NCBI GenBank assembly: GCA_002409995.1
Contig: DHOR01000016.1
Span: forward strand, 68,721-109,699
Length of the DNA: 40,979 nucleotides
DNA from: Hungatella sp. UBA5385
GTDB lineage: Bacteria; Bacillota; Clostridia; Lachnospirales; Lachnospiraceae
Direction: 5' to 3'
Positions 33,397 through 40,979 of the stretch are shown piece by piece. How positions within the stretch are numbered: the first letter of the stretch is position 1; each line of letters begins with the position of its first letter. The notes beneath the pieces were generated by a model that did no database searches, was not told where the DNA came from, and saw nothing but the letters and a program-made list of their open reading frames with translations. The translations under genes were made by a program, and so were the position numbers.

Positions 33397-34326
33397 ATGA
33401 ATTTAAAAGTGACACTTCCGACAACTCAGGGTGATCTTGTATTGAAAAATCCCATTATGTCTGCTGCAGGCACATTTGGTTACGGAATTGAGTACGAAAA
33501 GGTTATGAATTTGGATTGTCTGGGGGCAATTGTTCCGAATTCAATGGCCCTTACAGATGGACAACCCAGCACCGCCAGACGGTTTTATCAATCTGATTAT
33601 GGCTTTATTAGTTCTTTTGGAGCCAATAACATCTCATATAAAACCTTTATTCATGAGATTCTACCCAGACTGCCCTATGAAACCACTCCGGTATTTATAG
33701 ATATCAAAGCGTATGATTTAGAGGAGCTGACAGAGTTTGTTTCGATTCTTTCTGAAGTGAAAGAGCTGGCTGGTATGGAGATTAATTTAAACTGTCCATA
33801 TGGGAACTATGCGGTTCCATCATATTGGAAGAATGGGGCGCAGCTGGAGGAGATGGTGAGAAAAGTGAAGGCTGTGGCTGGTAAAAAGATTTTATGGTTT
33901 AAGGCTCCTACAGCTGAATACCCCGTACAGCAGATAGTTGACGCTGTACAGGACAATGGCGGAGATGCCTTTGTCAGTTTTAATGCTATTGGTGGCTATT
34001 CCGTAGATATTGAAACCAGAAAGTTCCGGTGCGGAAGCGGTGGAGGCGGCGGCTACTCAGGACCTGGAATCAAGCCTTATGCATTAATGTGTGCGCACAA
34101 CAGCTGTAAGACCGCAAAAATACCGGTTATTGGCGGCGGCGGAATTGTCTGCGCCCGAGATGTGCTGGAATATATCATGGCGGGAGCTCATGCAGTGCAG
34201 ATTGGGTCAGCAAATTTGATGCGGCCTGACTTTATGGAACGTCTTATTGAAGAGCTTCAGGAGTTGATGGATAAAATGCATATAGAGTCTCTGGATGAAA
34301 TCAGGGGTTGTGCAGAATATATTTAA
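33397..34326 (+). CDS. Dihydroorotate dehydrogenase-like flavoprotein (PyrD family, divergent)
   Basis: A 309-residue TIM-barrel FMN protein of the class 1 DHODH family: LKNPIMSAAGTFGYG, the NCP loop with Cys133, FNAIGGYSVDIETRK, GGGYSGPGIKPYAL and the phosphate-binding IPVIGGGGIVCARDVLEYIMAGAHAVQIG. Residues that hold orotate in Lactococcus DHODA (Lys43, Asn67, Asn127, Asn132, Asn193) align here as Asn48, Ser72, Asn130, Tyr135 and Asn196, so three of five differ. The protein is therefore probably not a true DHODH, and its substrate is unknown. AGGAGG precedes the start. It ends the flavoprotein operon and is paired with the PyrK-like gene. Confidence 0.78.
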   Translation: MNLKVTLPTTQGDLVLKNPIMSAAGTFGYGIEYEKVMNLDCLGAIVPNSMALTDGQPSTARRFYQSDYGFISSFGANNISYKTFIHEILPRLPYETTPVFIDIKAYDLEELTEFVSILSEVKELAGMEINLNCPYGNYAVPSYWKNGAQLEEMVRKVKAVAGKKILWFKAPTAEYPVQQIVDAVQDNGGDAFVSFNAIGGYSVDIETRKFRCGSGGGGGYSGPGIKPYALMCAHNSCKTAKIPVIGGGGIVCARDVLEYIMAGAHAVQIGSANLMRPDFMERLIEELQELMDKMHIESLDEIRGCAEYI

Positions 34327-34365
34327 AATGCAGTATTTATTAATTGTTAATTATGTTAAGAAAAC

Positions 34366-34403
34366 AGTCTTGATCAATATATTAATGGTTAAGGCTATTT
34401 TCT
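34366..34403 (+). terminator. Probable terminator of the flavoprotein operon
   Basis: An 11-bp stem with several G-T pairs (34366-34376 with 34386-34396) and a 9-base loop is followed by ATTTTCT. The T-run is moderate. Confidence 0.55.
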
Positions 34404-34494
34404 ATTTAGTACGCCTTGCGGTGCATGTTTGAAACCAGTGCTGTGATAGGACTCAAGTTGATTTTCAGGCAATTGTGAAGATTATTTTAGTGTT

Positions 34495-34514
34495 TTAAAA
34501 CCTTGTGGTTTTAA
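34495..34514 (+). promoter_or_regulatory. Inverted repeat over the degV promoter (candidate operator)
   Basis: TTAAAACC and GGTTTTAA flank a 4-base centre; the -35 box TTGTGG (34503-34508) lies within it. Confidence 0.45.
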
Positions 34515-34531
34515 TCTCCTCATGATATAGT
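34503..34531 (+). promoter_or_regulatory. Promoter of the DegV gene
   Basis: TTGTGG, 17 bases, TATAGT, 25 bases ahead of the ATG. A further short dyad, CTCCTCAT (34516-34523) with ATGAGGAG (34539-34546), pairs the spacer DNA with the ribosome binding site, but its left arm is probably upstream of the transcript start. Confidence 0.55.
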
Positions 34532-34555
34532 ATTCATAATGAGGAGGTGGTAAGA

Positions 34556-35419
34556 ATGAATGATTTAAGCAAATATATATTATTAGCAGAGACAGGTTCA
34601 GATTTACCCAAGGAAATTGCAGAACGCTACAACATATATATTGTACCAATGCATGTATCTTTGGGCGATGAGACTCTGGATGACGGAGCATTTCCGGTTG
34701 AGGAGATATGTAATTACTATGCAAGGACGAAGAAACTACCGAAGACAAGTGGAAGTTCTCCGGAAGACTTCAATGTAATATTTGATAAGATTCATGACGA
34801 ATGGCCGGATAAACATATTATCTATCTGGCATATTCAGCAGTTACTACCTGCTCTTACCAAAGTGGCTGCATTGCTTCTGAAGATCGGGATTACGTGACC
34901 AGCATTGATACACAGCAAGTATCAGCCGGGCAGACGGCAGTTATATATGAGACAGCTAAGCTATTGGAGGAACAACCGCACATAACGCTTGAAGAACTGA
35001 TAAAGGCAGTTGAAGTATTCTGTAAACGTACGAAGATGTGTTTCGTACCCGATGAACTGGAATATTTAAGAGCAGGCGGCAGAGTGAGCAATGCCGTGGC
35101 AATGGGTGGAAAGCTGCTTAGCATTCATCCTGCCATAGAAATCGAGGACGGTTATCTGATTGCGAAGAAAAAGTACAGAGGAAGAATGGACCGGGTAGGA
35201 ATAAAACTGGTAAAAGATTTTACAGAGAAACATAATCTTCAAAAAGACCATATCTGGCTGCTGTGGGCAATCGGATTATCAGAGGAGATCCGCAGGACGA
35301 TTGAGCAGGCAGCGAGAGATTATGGATATGAAAAGATTACCTGGATTCAGACCGGTTGTGTTATTACGACGCATGGAGGACCGGGAGCTTTTGGTCTGGT
35401 GGGGTTAACCAACCAATAA
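34556..35419 (+). CDS. DegV family protein
   Basis: A 287-residue two-domain DegV protein. DegV proteins bind a fatty acid and act, at least in some cases, as the acyl-carrier subunit of fatty acid kinase. The N-terminal ETGSDLPKEIAERYNIYIVPMHVSLGDETLDDG matches, as do the Thr/Ser patch PKTSGSSPEDF and the ADTQQVSAGQT-like IDTQQVSAG. The C-terminus has GGRVSNAVAMGGKLLSIHP and ends in HGGPGAFGLVGL. Start ATG 34556 follows GAGGAGGTGG; GTG 34547 lies inside that site. It has its own promoter and no kinase gene beside it. Confidence 0.92.
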   Translation: MNDLSKYILLAETGSDLPKEIAERYNIYIVPMHVSLGDETLDDGAFPVEEICNYYARTKKLPKTSGSSPEDFNVIFDKIHDEWPDKHIIYLAYSAVTTCSYQSGCIASEDRDYVTSIDTQQVSAGQTAVIYETAKLLEEQPHITLEELIKAVEVFCKRTKMCFVPDELEYLRAGGRVSNAVAMGGKLLSIHPAIEIEDGYLIAKKKYRGRMDRVGIKLVKDFTEKHNLQKDHIWLLWAIGLSEEIRRTIEQAARDYGYEKITWIQTGCVITTHGGPGAFGLVGLTNQ

Positions 35420-35487
35420 AAATACGGTGGATTCACAGGTGTTAGGAATGTGTTAATAGCTAAAAAAGCACAGAAAGGATCAGTATT

Positions 35488-35916
35488 ATGAAAAGAAAAT
35501 TGATGTTCTTTTGTACTTCAGTAGTTAGTATTTTAATGGTTTCTTTAATGCTTGGATTCACAGTGCAGGCAGGGCAAAGCTCAGGAAGTTATATTTGGAA
35601 AAATGCAAATGAGAATTCTGGTACTGACTTCTGGAAAGCATCATATTCCTATTTTGATGGCTTGAAAAAAAGAAGTTTAGTGTTTTCAGAGGATTGTAAC
35701 AATGAATGCATATTGCAAATAGATGTTACCACTTTATCAGGGGAACTAGATATTACGATAATCGACACAAGTGGAACGGAATTATATAGTTATGAAAATA
35801 TTGACACTTCTCAATTTGATGTAGAATTGAGTGATAAAGGAGATTACCAAATCAGAATAGACGGGCGCAAACATGAAGGGAGTTTTTCAGTAAAATCTAA
35901 AACTACAAAATCGTAA
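35488..35916 (+). CDS. Small secreted protein of unknown function
   Basis: A 142-residue protein with a clear signal peptide (MKRK, hydrophobic core, cleavage after VQA28). The mature part is acidic and beta-rich, with alternating hydrophobic residues (ILQIDVTTLSGELDITIIDTSG and YQIRIDGRKHEGSFSVKS), which suggests a small beta-sandwich. No transmembrane anchor or lipobox follows. AAAGGAT precedes the start. I do not recognise a family. It is followed by a strong terminator and appears to be transcribed alone or from the DegV side. Confidence 0.6.
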   Translation: MKRKLMFFCTSVVSILMVSLMLGFTVQAGQSSGSYIWKNANENSGTDFWKASYSYFDGLKKRSLVFSEDCNNECILQIDVTTLSGELDITIIDTSGTELYSYENIDTSQFDVELSDKGDYQIRIDGRKHEGSFSVKSKTTKS

Positions 35917-35974
35917 AAGCACTAAAACATTGCTGTTGTAAAATCGAAAAATAAAATTAACGATAAGTTAGTAA

Positions 35975-36016
35975 ATATGCGGCTTTCTGGGGATACCTGG
36001 AAGGCCGTATATTTTT
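35975..36016 (+). terminator. Rho-independent terminator
   Basis: A 13-bp stem (35975-35987 with 36000-36012, two G-T pairs) and 12-base loop are followed by TTTT. It closes the preceding transcript and separates it from the AT-rich regulatory island. Confidence 0.85.
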
Positions 36017-36096
36017 GTAAAAGCGGTTTGTAAAATTTTCAAAAAGGCATATTTCAGAATAAGTCTGGTATGTTCAGATATCAATAACGGATTTAA

Positions 36097-36125
36097 TTGA
36101 CAACGAGAAGATTAAGTACTACAAT
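36097..36125 (+). promoter_or_regulatory. Promoter of the BlaI island
   Basis: TTGACA, 17 bases, TACAAT. The -10 box is part of a dyad described in the next entry. Confidence 0.7.
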
Positions 36126-36130
36126 GTACT
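36115..36130 (+). promoter_or_regulatory. BlaI-type operator candidate over the -10 box
   Basis: AGTAC and GTACT flank the -10 box, with TACA-A-TGTA (36120-36128) at the core, the same TACA/TGTA dyad used by BlaI and MecI repressors. Related half-sites (TAGTACAT) recur at 36139-36146 and at 36916-36923, ahead of the sensor gene. Confidence 0.55.
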
Positions 36131-36147
36131 AAAAGAAATAGTACATA

Positions 36148-36510
36148 TTGTTTTTAAATAAAGATTTTTATATTTTTATAAATAACAATGAAATTCAATT
36201 TTCTAAATTTCAGTTGATATTAAATTTATTTTACATAGTTTGTTTTATTATTGCAAGTGTAGCATCTGATTATTTTGTTGATGAGTATGGTAACACATTT
36301 AGTATTCCAGATTCGGAGTTAAAAGTTTCATGTGTGCATAATTATGTTCAAGGGAATAGAAGAATCCATTATAAAATAAGTAATGGCGGATGTGATTTGA
36401 AATATTATGATTCAAAAAGATGCACTATGTGTGGTAAAGTAATACTTGGTGAATTAATTAAAACAGAAGCATATGAAAAATGTTCACATCGGTTTGGAGT
36501 AAAGGAATAA
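36148..36510 (+). pseudogene. Possible 5'-decayed small secreted cysteine-containing protein
   Basis: A frame of 120 residues that opens with TTG 36148, without a Shine-Dalgarno site, and contains no other methionine before the hydrophobic segment (about residues 21-38). An ATG at 36188 in a different frame encodes MKFNFLNF, a natural start of a signal peptide; a one-base shift would join it to the hydrophobic segment. The mature part has CxH, CTMC and CSH elements that could bind a metal. I do not recognise the family. It may be translated from the TTG, but a frameshift is more likely. Confidence 0.4.
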
Positions 36511-36514
36511 TAAC

Positions 36515-36898
36515 ATGGATAAAAAATATGGTTTATCACCATCAGAATATGAAATAATGGAATATTTATGGGAAGCAGGCAAGAAGGTATATTTTAAAGA
36601 AATTTTCCGATATTTTAGTCAGTTAAAAGGGTGGAAAAAACAAACATTGTCAACTTATCTCACTAAGATGATAAATGAAGGATTACTTATGGCAGATAAG
36701 GATGGAAAATTTTTCTTATATTATCCTGTTCGTTCAAAGGAGGAGCATATTCATAGGTGGACAAAGGAAATGATAAATTCTGCATATGGTAATTCACTTG
36801 GGACTTTTATGGCAGCTTTCACTGGCGGCGATTCGTTAAGTGACGAGGATATAGAGGAATTAAAGTTATTTTTACAACAATATGGCTCTGTGGAATAA
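36515..36898 (+). CDS. BlaI/MecI/CopY-family transcriptional repressor
   Basis: A 127-residue winged-helix repressor. It starts LSPSEYEIMEYLWEAGKKVYFKEIF and continues with the recognition helix KKQTLSTYLTKMINEGLL, the usual BlaI layout, then a dimerisation tail (SDEDIEELKLFL). In the classical system a BlaR1 membrane protease removes the repressor; none is encoded nearby. The gene is part of an AT-rich stretch and is preceded by a TACA/TGTA-type dyad on the likely promoter, which suggests autorepression. The downstream gene encodes a membrane-anchored sensor-like protein. Confidence 0.9.
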   Translation: MDKKYGLSPSEYEIMEYLWEAGKKVYFKEIFRYFSQLKGWKKQTLSTYLTKMINEGLLMADKDGKFFLYYPVRSKEEHIHRWTKEMINSAYGNSLGTFMAAFTGGDSLSDEDIEELKLFLQQYGSVE

Positions 36899-36965
36899 CG
36901 GAACTGAATATTTATAGTACATGGTTATAAAACTAAAAGCATAGGTTTTGTCAGGGAGGTTAAGC

Positions 36966-38225
36966 ATGATTAAAAAATATAAATATATTATAGGAGCACT
37001 AGCTATTGTTATTGTAGTTTTATGCATCTCTTTATTAAAATTCAATAGAAAGACCAGGACTTATATAGGAATTAACGGACAAACCATTACAGTTAGAGGA
37101 AAATTTCCTTGGGATAATAAGGCGTTAAATTCCGAAGAAATACCCCAAATAGGAACTGTAATAAAAGGCGAAAATGGAAATGATGAAGTAATTTATGCTA
37201 TCAATGAGGATGGCTCTTATATAACAATTCCTGTAGAAGATTATGAGAAAACAAGAAATGTGGATAATGATAAAGTAGAAGAACATACAGAAGAACAAGT
37301 ATCACAACCAAATACTGGTATAAAAGTCACACCTGCCCAATGGTCTGCAAATACAAAGATTGCAACCAATATGCCCATTTTAGACTTTGCAGATGACAAT
37401 ATTCTTATATTGCATGATTATTTTGGGCTGTTCATTTATAATCTAAATGCTGGAGAAATAGAAGATAGCATTGATTTACAGGCATTAGAAGGAGTTGATT
37501 TTAACAATGATTCTTTCTGTGAGATATTAGTAAGTCAAAATGCTGACACAATATGGATACGGCCGGTATCATCTGAACTCCTATACGAATATGACCGTAT
37601 ATCCAAAGAATTAACTACAACAAACCATTTTACTAATTTAAATATATTTCAAGATTTTGTTTTAACGAAAGATATTCCGCCAGAGAAATTACCGGTAAAG
37701 TCATATCGCTGTAGCAAACAATCTGTTTCATTTGCTGACGGCAGCTATGGATCATTGAACATAAAAAATGAAAGGATTACAGGCATATCATATATTAGAA
37801 GCGGCAAGGAATGGGTGCTGTTTAGTGAAAAAAATTGTACTCTGCCTGAACTATTAAAACAAGACGATTTGTTTTATGAACAATTCGTTGAACAAGGTTC
37901 AGAATCGGCAGATTCATTGATGTTTTCTTACTGCACTATGGTAGATTACGGGGAATATGCTGGAATATGCGCATTATCCAGAAGTATGGAATATTCGGAT
38001 GAAATGCAAAAAGAGTGGAATGCCCTGCAACTTACTACTAGTGGCGTGGAAATTAAAACCACGGCGGATAGAGCTTGCTTCAAAATAAATATTATTTCTT
38101 CTGATGCATCATCAAATAGCAGCCTTCTTAAAGGTAGTAATGAAAAATATTTATATTTAAAGAAAGAAGATAATGGATGGTATGCAGATGGTTTTTGGCA
38201 GGAGACAGAACCTCCTGAGTACTGA
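36966..38225 (+). CDS. Membrane-anchored extracellular protein, apparent BlaR1-like sensor domain without the protease
   Basis: A 419-residue protein with one N-terminal membrane segment (about residues 6-25) and a large extracellular part. Central residues MPILDFADDNILILHDYFGLFIYNLN resemble, from memory, the C-terminal sensor part of some Clostridial BlaR1/M56 proteins. The M56 peptidase signature HEXXH and its multi-helix membrane domain are absent. The start at 36966 follows AGGGAGG (36952-36958); TTG 36948 is rejected. It follows the BlaI-type repressor gene by 67 bases. A role in sensing is inference from context. Confidence 0.55.
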   Translation: MIKKYKYIIGALAIVIVVLCISLLKFNRKTRTYIGINGQTITVRGKFPWDNKALNSEEIPQIGTVIKGENGNDEVIYAINEDGSYITIPVEDYEKTRNVDNDKVEEHTEEQVSQPNTGIKVTPAQWSANTKIATNMPILDFADDNILILHDYFGLFIYNLNAGEIEDSIDLQALEGVDFNNDSFCEILVSQNADTIWIRPVSSELLYEYDRISKELTTTNHFTNLNIFQDFVLTKDIPPEKLPVKSYRCSKQSVSFADGSYGSLNIKNERITGISYIRSGKEWVLFSEKNCTLPELLKQDDLFYEQFVEQGSESADSLMFSYCTMVDYGEYAGICALSRSMEYSDEMQKEWNALQLTTSGVEIKTTADRACFKINIISSDASSNSSLLKGSNEKYLYLKKEDNGWYADGFWQETEPPEY

Positions 38226-38298
38226 TGGAATTAAATCAGGGGCTGTGCAGAATAGATTAAAAATGCAATTCATAAGAAAGTATAGAGGTGGTAAATTT

Positions 38299-38913
38299 AT
38301 GAGCATGAAGGAAAGATTACACACTGGTGAACTTTATTTCCCAGGTGATGAAGAAATTATGGCGGAGAAGACCAAACGGCTTGACCGCCTGTATGAGTTT
38401 AATATGACACGTCCTTCCGAGTTCGAAAAGAGGCAGTGCTTAATGAAAGAAATGTTTGCTGAAATAGGAGAAGGGTGTTATATAGAACCTCCCTTTCATG
38501 CTAATTTTGGTGGTGGGCATGTCCATTTTGGGAAAGGAATTTATGCAAACTTCAATTTGACAGTAGTGGATGATACTCACATATATGTAGGTGATAGTAC
38601 CATGTTTGGACCAAATGTGACGATTGCTACAGCGGGTCATCCGATTCAGCCGGAATTGCGTCAGCAGGGATTACAGTATAATATGCCTGTGCATATCGGT
38701 AAAAACTGTTGGATTGGAGCCGGTGCCATTATCCTTCCGGGAATTTCAATCGGTGATCATGTGGTAATCGGAGCCGGAAGTGTTGTCACAAAGGATATTC
38801 CTTCCAATGTGGTGGCAGTTGGTAATCCATGCAAAGTTTTGCGGGAAATAAATGATCATGATAAAGAATATTACTTCAAGAATTGGAAAATTGATTATAG
38901 TGCCCTGGAATAG
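38299..38913 (+). CDS. Sugar O-acetyltransferase (maltose acetyltransferase type)
   Basis: A 204-residue left-handed beta-helix acetyltransferase of the Maa/LacA type. MSMKERLHTGELYFPGDEEIMAEK at the start is the maltose-acetyltransferase domain; the hexapeptide repeats follow, with the catalytic histidine in TIATAGHPI and the end NPCKVLREI. It transfers acetyl from acetyl-CoA to a sugar hydroxyl in the cytosol. The start at 38299 follows AGAGGTGG; an earlier in-frame ATG (38173) lies in the preceding gene and is rejected. The intended sugar is unknown. Confidence 0.93.
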   Translation: MSMKERLHTGELYFPGDEEIMAEKTKRLDRLYEFNMTRPSEFEKRQCLMKEMFAEIGEGCYIEPPFHANFGGGHVHFGKGIYANFNLTVVDDTHIYVGDSTMFGPNVTIATAGHPIQPELRQQGLQYNMPVHIGKNCWIGAGAIILPGISIGDHVVIGAGSVVTKDIPSNVVAVGNPCKVLREINDHDKEYYFKNWKIDYSALE

Positions 38914-38994
38914 GGGTTTATTATATTTATTAATTGTTATTTATCAAAAATGAAATAAATAATTTATTTTCTTTATATAATTTTTATAATTATA

Positions 38995-39023
38995 TTGACA
39001 AAAAATAATCAAAGTGATACTAT
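38995..39023 (+). promoter_or_regulatory. Promoter of the CstA-family gene
   Basis: TTGACA, 17 bases, TACTAT, with an extended -10 TG one base upstream. The leader from here to 39175 is about 140 bases, contains an orphan Shine-Dalgarno-like GGAGG at 39062-39066 without a start codon, and shows no riboswitch I can recognise. Confidence 0.7.
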
Positions 39024-39175
39024 AATTTCTAAATATTAGCAATAAATTCCAATAATGGAAGGGAGGTAAACAGAGGTTTAATATCCATTTCTTATTGAGA
39101 AAATCGGATAAGTGTTATAAGAGCTCAATGCTTATATGGCATATGAGACTATTGCTGAAAAAAAGGAGATTACAT

Positions 39176-40927
39176 ATGAATATTCTTGTTGTAGTTGGAA
39201 TTGGTACCTTAGTTCTTGTTTTAGCATACTTCACTTATGGTAAATTTATTTCTAAAAAGATTTTTGAACTCGATGATTCAAACACGGTTCCTGCAGTTGA
39301 AATGGAAGACGGAGTGGACTTTGTTCCAACAGATGCAAAATACCTTGCAGGACAGCATTTCTCTGCTATAGCAGCCGCAGGTCCGGTAACGGGTCCGGTT
39401 ATTGCTGGTATGACTTTTGGCTGGTTCCCAACTATGCTTTGGATTCTGATTGGTACTATTTTTATTGGCGGAGTCCATGATATGGGTGCTCTGGTGGCTT
39501 CTATCCGACATAAAGCTTCCGGTATTGCTGATACCATGAAAACTTATGTGTCCAAGCGTGTATGGATTCTTTTTAATATTTTTATATTCTTTACTCTTAT
39601 TATGATTATTGTAGCCTTTACTGATATAACAACGGCTGCTTTTATAAACACTGTTGACTTAGGAAATGGAGATTACGTTGGTGGTGGTGCAATTGCGACT
39701 TCTTCCATTTTATATCTTATTTTACCTATTATCATGGGATTTTTACTGAAATTCACGAAAATGAAACTGAGTGTTGCAACTATAATTTTCCTTCCGCTGG
39801 TTGGAGTATCCATTTGGATTGGACAGTATATCCCATTTAATCTTGATGTGGCTTTAGGACTTAGTTCTCCTGCAGATGCACAAAAGATCTGGAATGTAAT
39901 TGTAATCGTATACTGCCTGATTGCCGGTATCGTTCCCGTATGGGCTTTGCTGCAGCCACGTGGTCATCTGGGAGGTTATTTCCTTTATGCAACATTGATT
40001 GTATCCTTTATTGGAATCATCTTTGGCGGATTCGAGACTCAGTATCCTGCATGGACCAATGCATTTGGCGACAGTGATTTCTGGACACCTATGTTCCCTA
40101 TGTTATTTATTACAGTTGCCTGCGGTGCGTGCTCCGGTTTCCACAGTCTGGTAAGTTCAGGAACCAGTTCCAAACAGATCGCAAGAGAATCCGATACTAA
40201 GCCAATTGGCTACGGCATGATGCTTGCAGAAGCAGTTGTAGCATTGATCGCATTATCAACAGTTATGATGCTTCCAAAAGGTGATCCTATTTTAGCTACA
40301 TCACCGAACTTTATCTATGCAAATGGTCTTGGCTCTTTTGTGGAGCTGATCGGAATCGATAAAGGACTTGGAATCTCTTTCGGATTAATGGCATTTACAA
40401 CCTTCGTATATGATACACTTGATGTTTGTACAAGACTTGGACGTTACATTGTTCAGGAACTTACAGGAATGAAAGGCAGAGCAGCACGCATTATTCCTAC
40501 ACTGCTGATCGGTGGAATTCCTCTGATACTGATGTCTATTAATCTGACAGATCCAGCAGGTAATCCTATTCCGATCTGGAGTTTGTTCTGGAAGACCTTC
40601 GGTGCTTCCAATCAGTTGCTTGCAGCGCTGGCACTTGTAGGTATCACTGTATGGCTTCAGAGAACAGCTAAAAATAAAAAAGCATGGCTGGTAACGCTAA
40701 TTCCTGCTATATTCATGTTTATCATGAGTGTTTGGGCATTGATCAATACATTTACTTCTTATACTATCGTGAATGGTGCGTTTACTTTGGCAATTGGTGC
40801 TAATGCAGTTGTTCCGATTTTGTGTTTGATTTATATCGTTCTTGCAATTTGGGTTGCTATTGAATGTACACCTGCTATTGTAAGAAATGCAAAACCAGCT
40901 AAGATGCAGGTTTCTGCAAATATATAA
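39176..40927 (+). CDS. CstA-family peptide/pyruvate carrier
   Basis: A 583-residue membrane protein of the carbon-starvation CstA family, which imports peptides or pyruvate. The CstA signature is FVPTDAKYLAGQHFSAIAAAGPVTGPVIAG, followed by GGVHDMGALVASIRHK, and about 14-16 further hydrophobic segments with SGFHSLVSSGTSSKQ and YDTLDVCTRLGRY. AAAAGGAG is 7 bases ahead of the start. A perfect hairpin at the window edge follows it. It is a stand-alone gene with a strong promoter, so carbon or peptide scavenging in this organism is likely. Confidence 0.93.
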   Translation: MNILVVVGIGTLVLVLAYFTYGKFISKKIFELDDSNTVPAVEMEDGVDFVPTDAKYLAGQHFSAIAAAGPVTGPVIAGMTFGWFPTMLWILIGTIFIGGVHDMGALVASIRHKASGIADTMKTYVSKRVWILFNIFIFFTLIMIIVAFTDITTAAFINTVDLGNGDYVGGGAIATSSILYLILPIIMGFLLKFTKMKLSVATIIFLPLVGVSIWIGQYIPFNLDVALGLSSPADAQKIWNVIVIVYCLIAGIVPVWALLQPRGHLGGYFLYATLIVSFIGIIFGGFETQYPAWTNAFGDSDFWTPMFPMLFITVACGACSGFHSLVSSGTSSKQIARESDTKPIGYGMMLAEAVVALIALSTVMMLPKGDPILATSPNFIYANGLGSFVELIGIDKGLGISFGLMAFTTFVYDTLDVCTRLGRYIVQELTGMKGRAARIIPTLLIGGIPLILMSINLTDPAGNPIPIWSLFWKTFGASNQLLAALALVGITVWLQRTAKNKKAWLVTLIPAIFMFIMSVWALINTFTSYTIVNGAFTLAIGANAVVPILCLIYIVLAIWVAIECTPAIVRNAKPAKMQVSANI

Positions 40928-40945
40928 ATTAGGTTTTTTAAATCT

Positions 40946-40979
40946 GGGGTTCGACCCTTTGTATCAAAGGGTCGAACCC
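40946..40979 (+). terminator. Hairpin after the CstA-family gene (cut by window end)
   Basis: A perfect 15-bp stem (40947-40961 with 40965-40979) and a 3-base loop. The T-run, if any, lies beyond the window. Confidence 0.7.

Noticed and set aside
33397..34326. Canonical pyrimidine biosynthesis (pyrK-pyrD)
   Set aside because: Substrate and NAD-binding residues differ and no other pyr gene is present, so I kept only a family-level name.
36515..38225. A beta-lactam resistance locus
   Set aside because: There is no beta-lactamase, penicillin-binding protein or BlaR1 protease; BlaI-type repressors also control other genes.
40946..40979. Start of a tRNA T arm (GGGTTCGACCC) at the window end
   Set aside because: The sequence is a perfect 15-bp hairpin with a 3-base loop, better explained as a terminator; no acceptor or anticodon stem accompanies it.

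Overview
The window reads as a chromosomal segment of a low-to-moderate GC Firmicute, most likely a Clostridia/Lachnospiraceae-type gut anaerobe. The evidence is strong AGGAGG-type ribosome binding sites, a proofreading-deficient PolA, UPF0237-UPF0210 and DUF177-rpmF pairs, YycJ, TmcAL, YesM/YesN-type regulation and a CstA-family carrier. This is inferred from gene content only; no rRNA is present. I see no CRISPR array, insertion sequence or prophage.

Layout. 1-128 holds the tail of an upstream gene and its terminator. 151-2673 is a P-type cation ATPase. A tRNA-Leu(CAA) (2752-2834, minus) is divergent from a zinc-finger membrane protein, polA, coaE and a YycJ-type hydrolase, followed by an ACT-domain protein, UPF0210, a histidine phosphatase and a methyltransferase (2965-11041). 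Next come a DUF6506-like protein, a NUDIX hydrolase and convergent tmcAL (11219-13323). pduL-ackA is an acetate-forming pair using PduL rather than Pta, followed by yceD-rpmF under a consensus promoter whose -10 lies inside a 12-bp inverted repeat (13493-16146). An SDR oxidoreductase closes this part.

17179-23308 (minus) looks like a cysteine/thiol amino-acid utilisation island: an L-cysteine desulfidase-family enzyme, a sigma-54 activator, a MalY-type C-S lyase and an SDF symporter. A -24/-12 promoter and dyad repeats lie in front of the lyase-symporter pair. The activator probably senses a sulfur amino acid and switches on uptake and cleavage.

23517-34326 (plus) is the most unusual part: a YesM/YesN-type two-component system; a lipoprotein solute-binding domain fused in frame to an ABC permease that lacks its first membrane segment; a second permease; two paralogous proteins each carrying a TGASNS motif like an ApbE flavinylation site; an ApbE FMN transferase between them; and PyrK-like and PyrD-like proteins with changed cofactor or substrate residues. 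I infer a nutrient-induced, cytosolic, covalently flavinylated redox pathway acting on an unidentified imported substrate.

34556-40979 holds a DegV protein, a small secreted protein, an AT-rich BlaI-type regulatory island with an apparent protease-less sensor, a sugar O-acetyltransferase and a CstA-family carrier, ending in a perfect 15-bp hairpin at the window edge.
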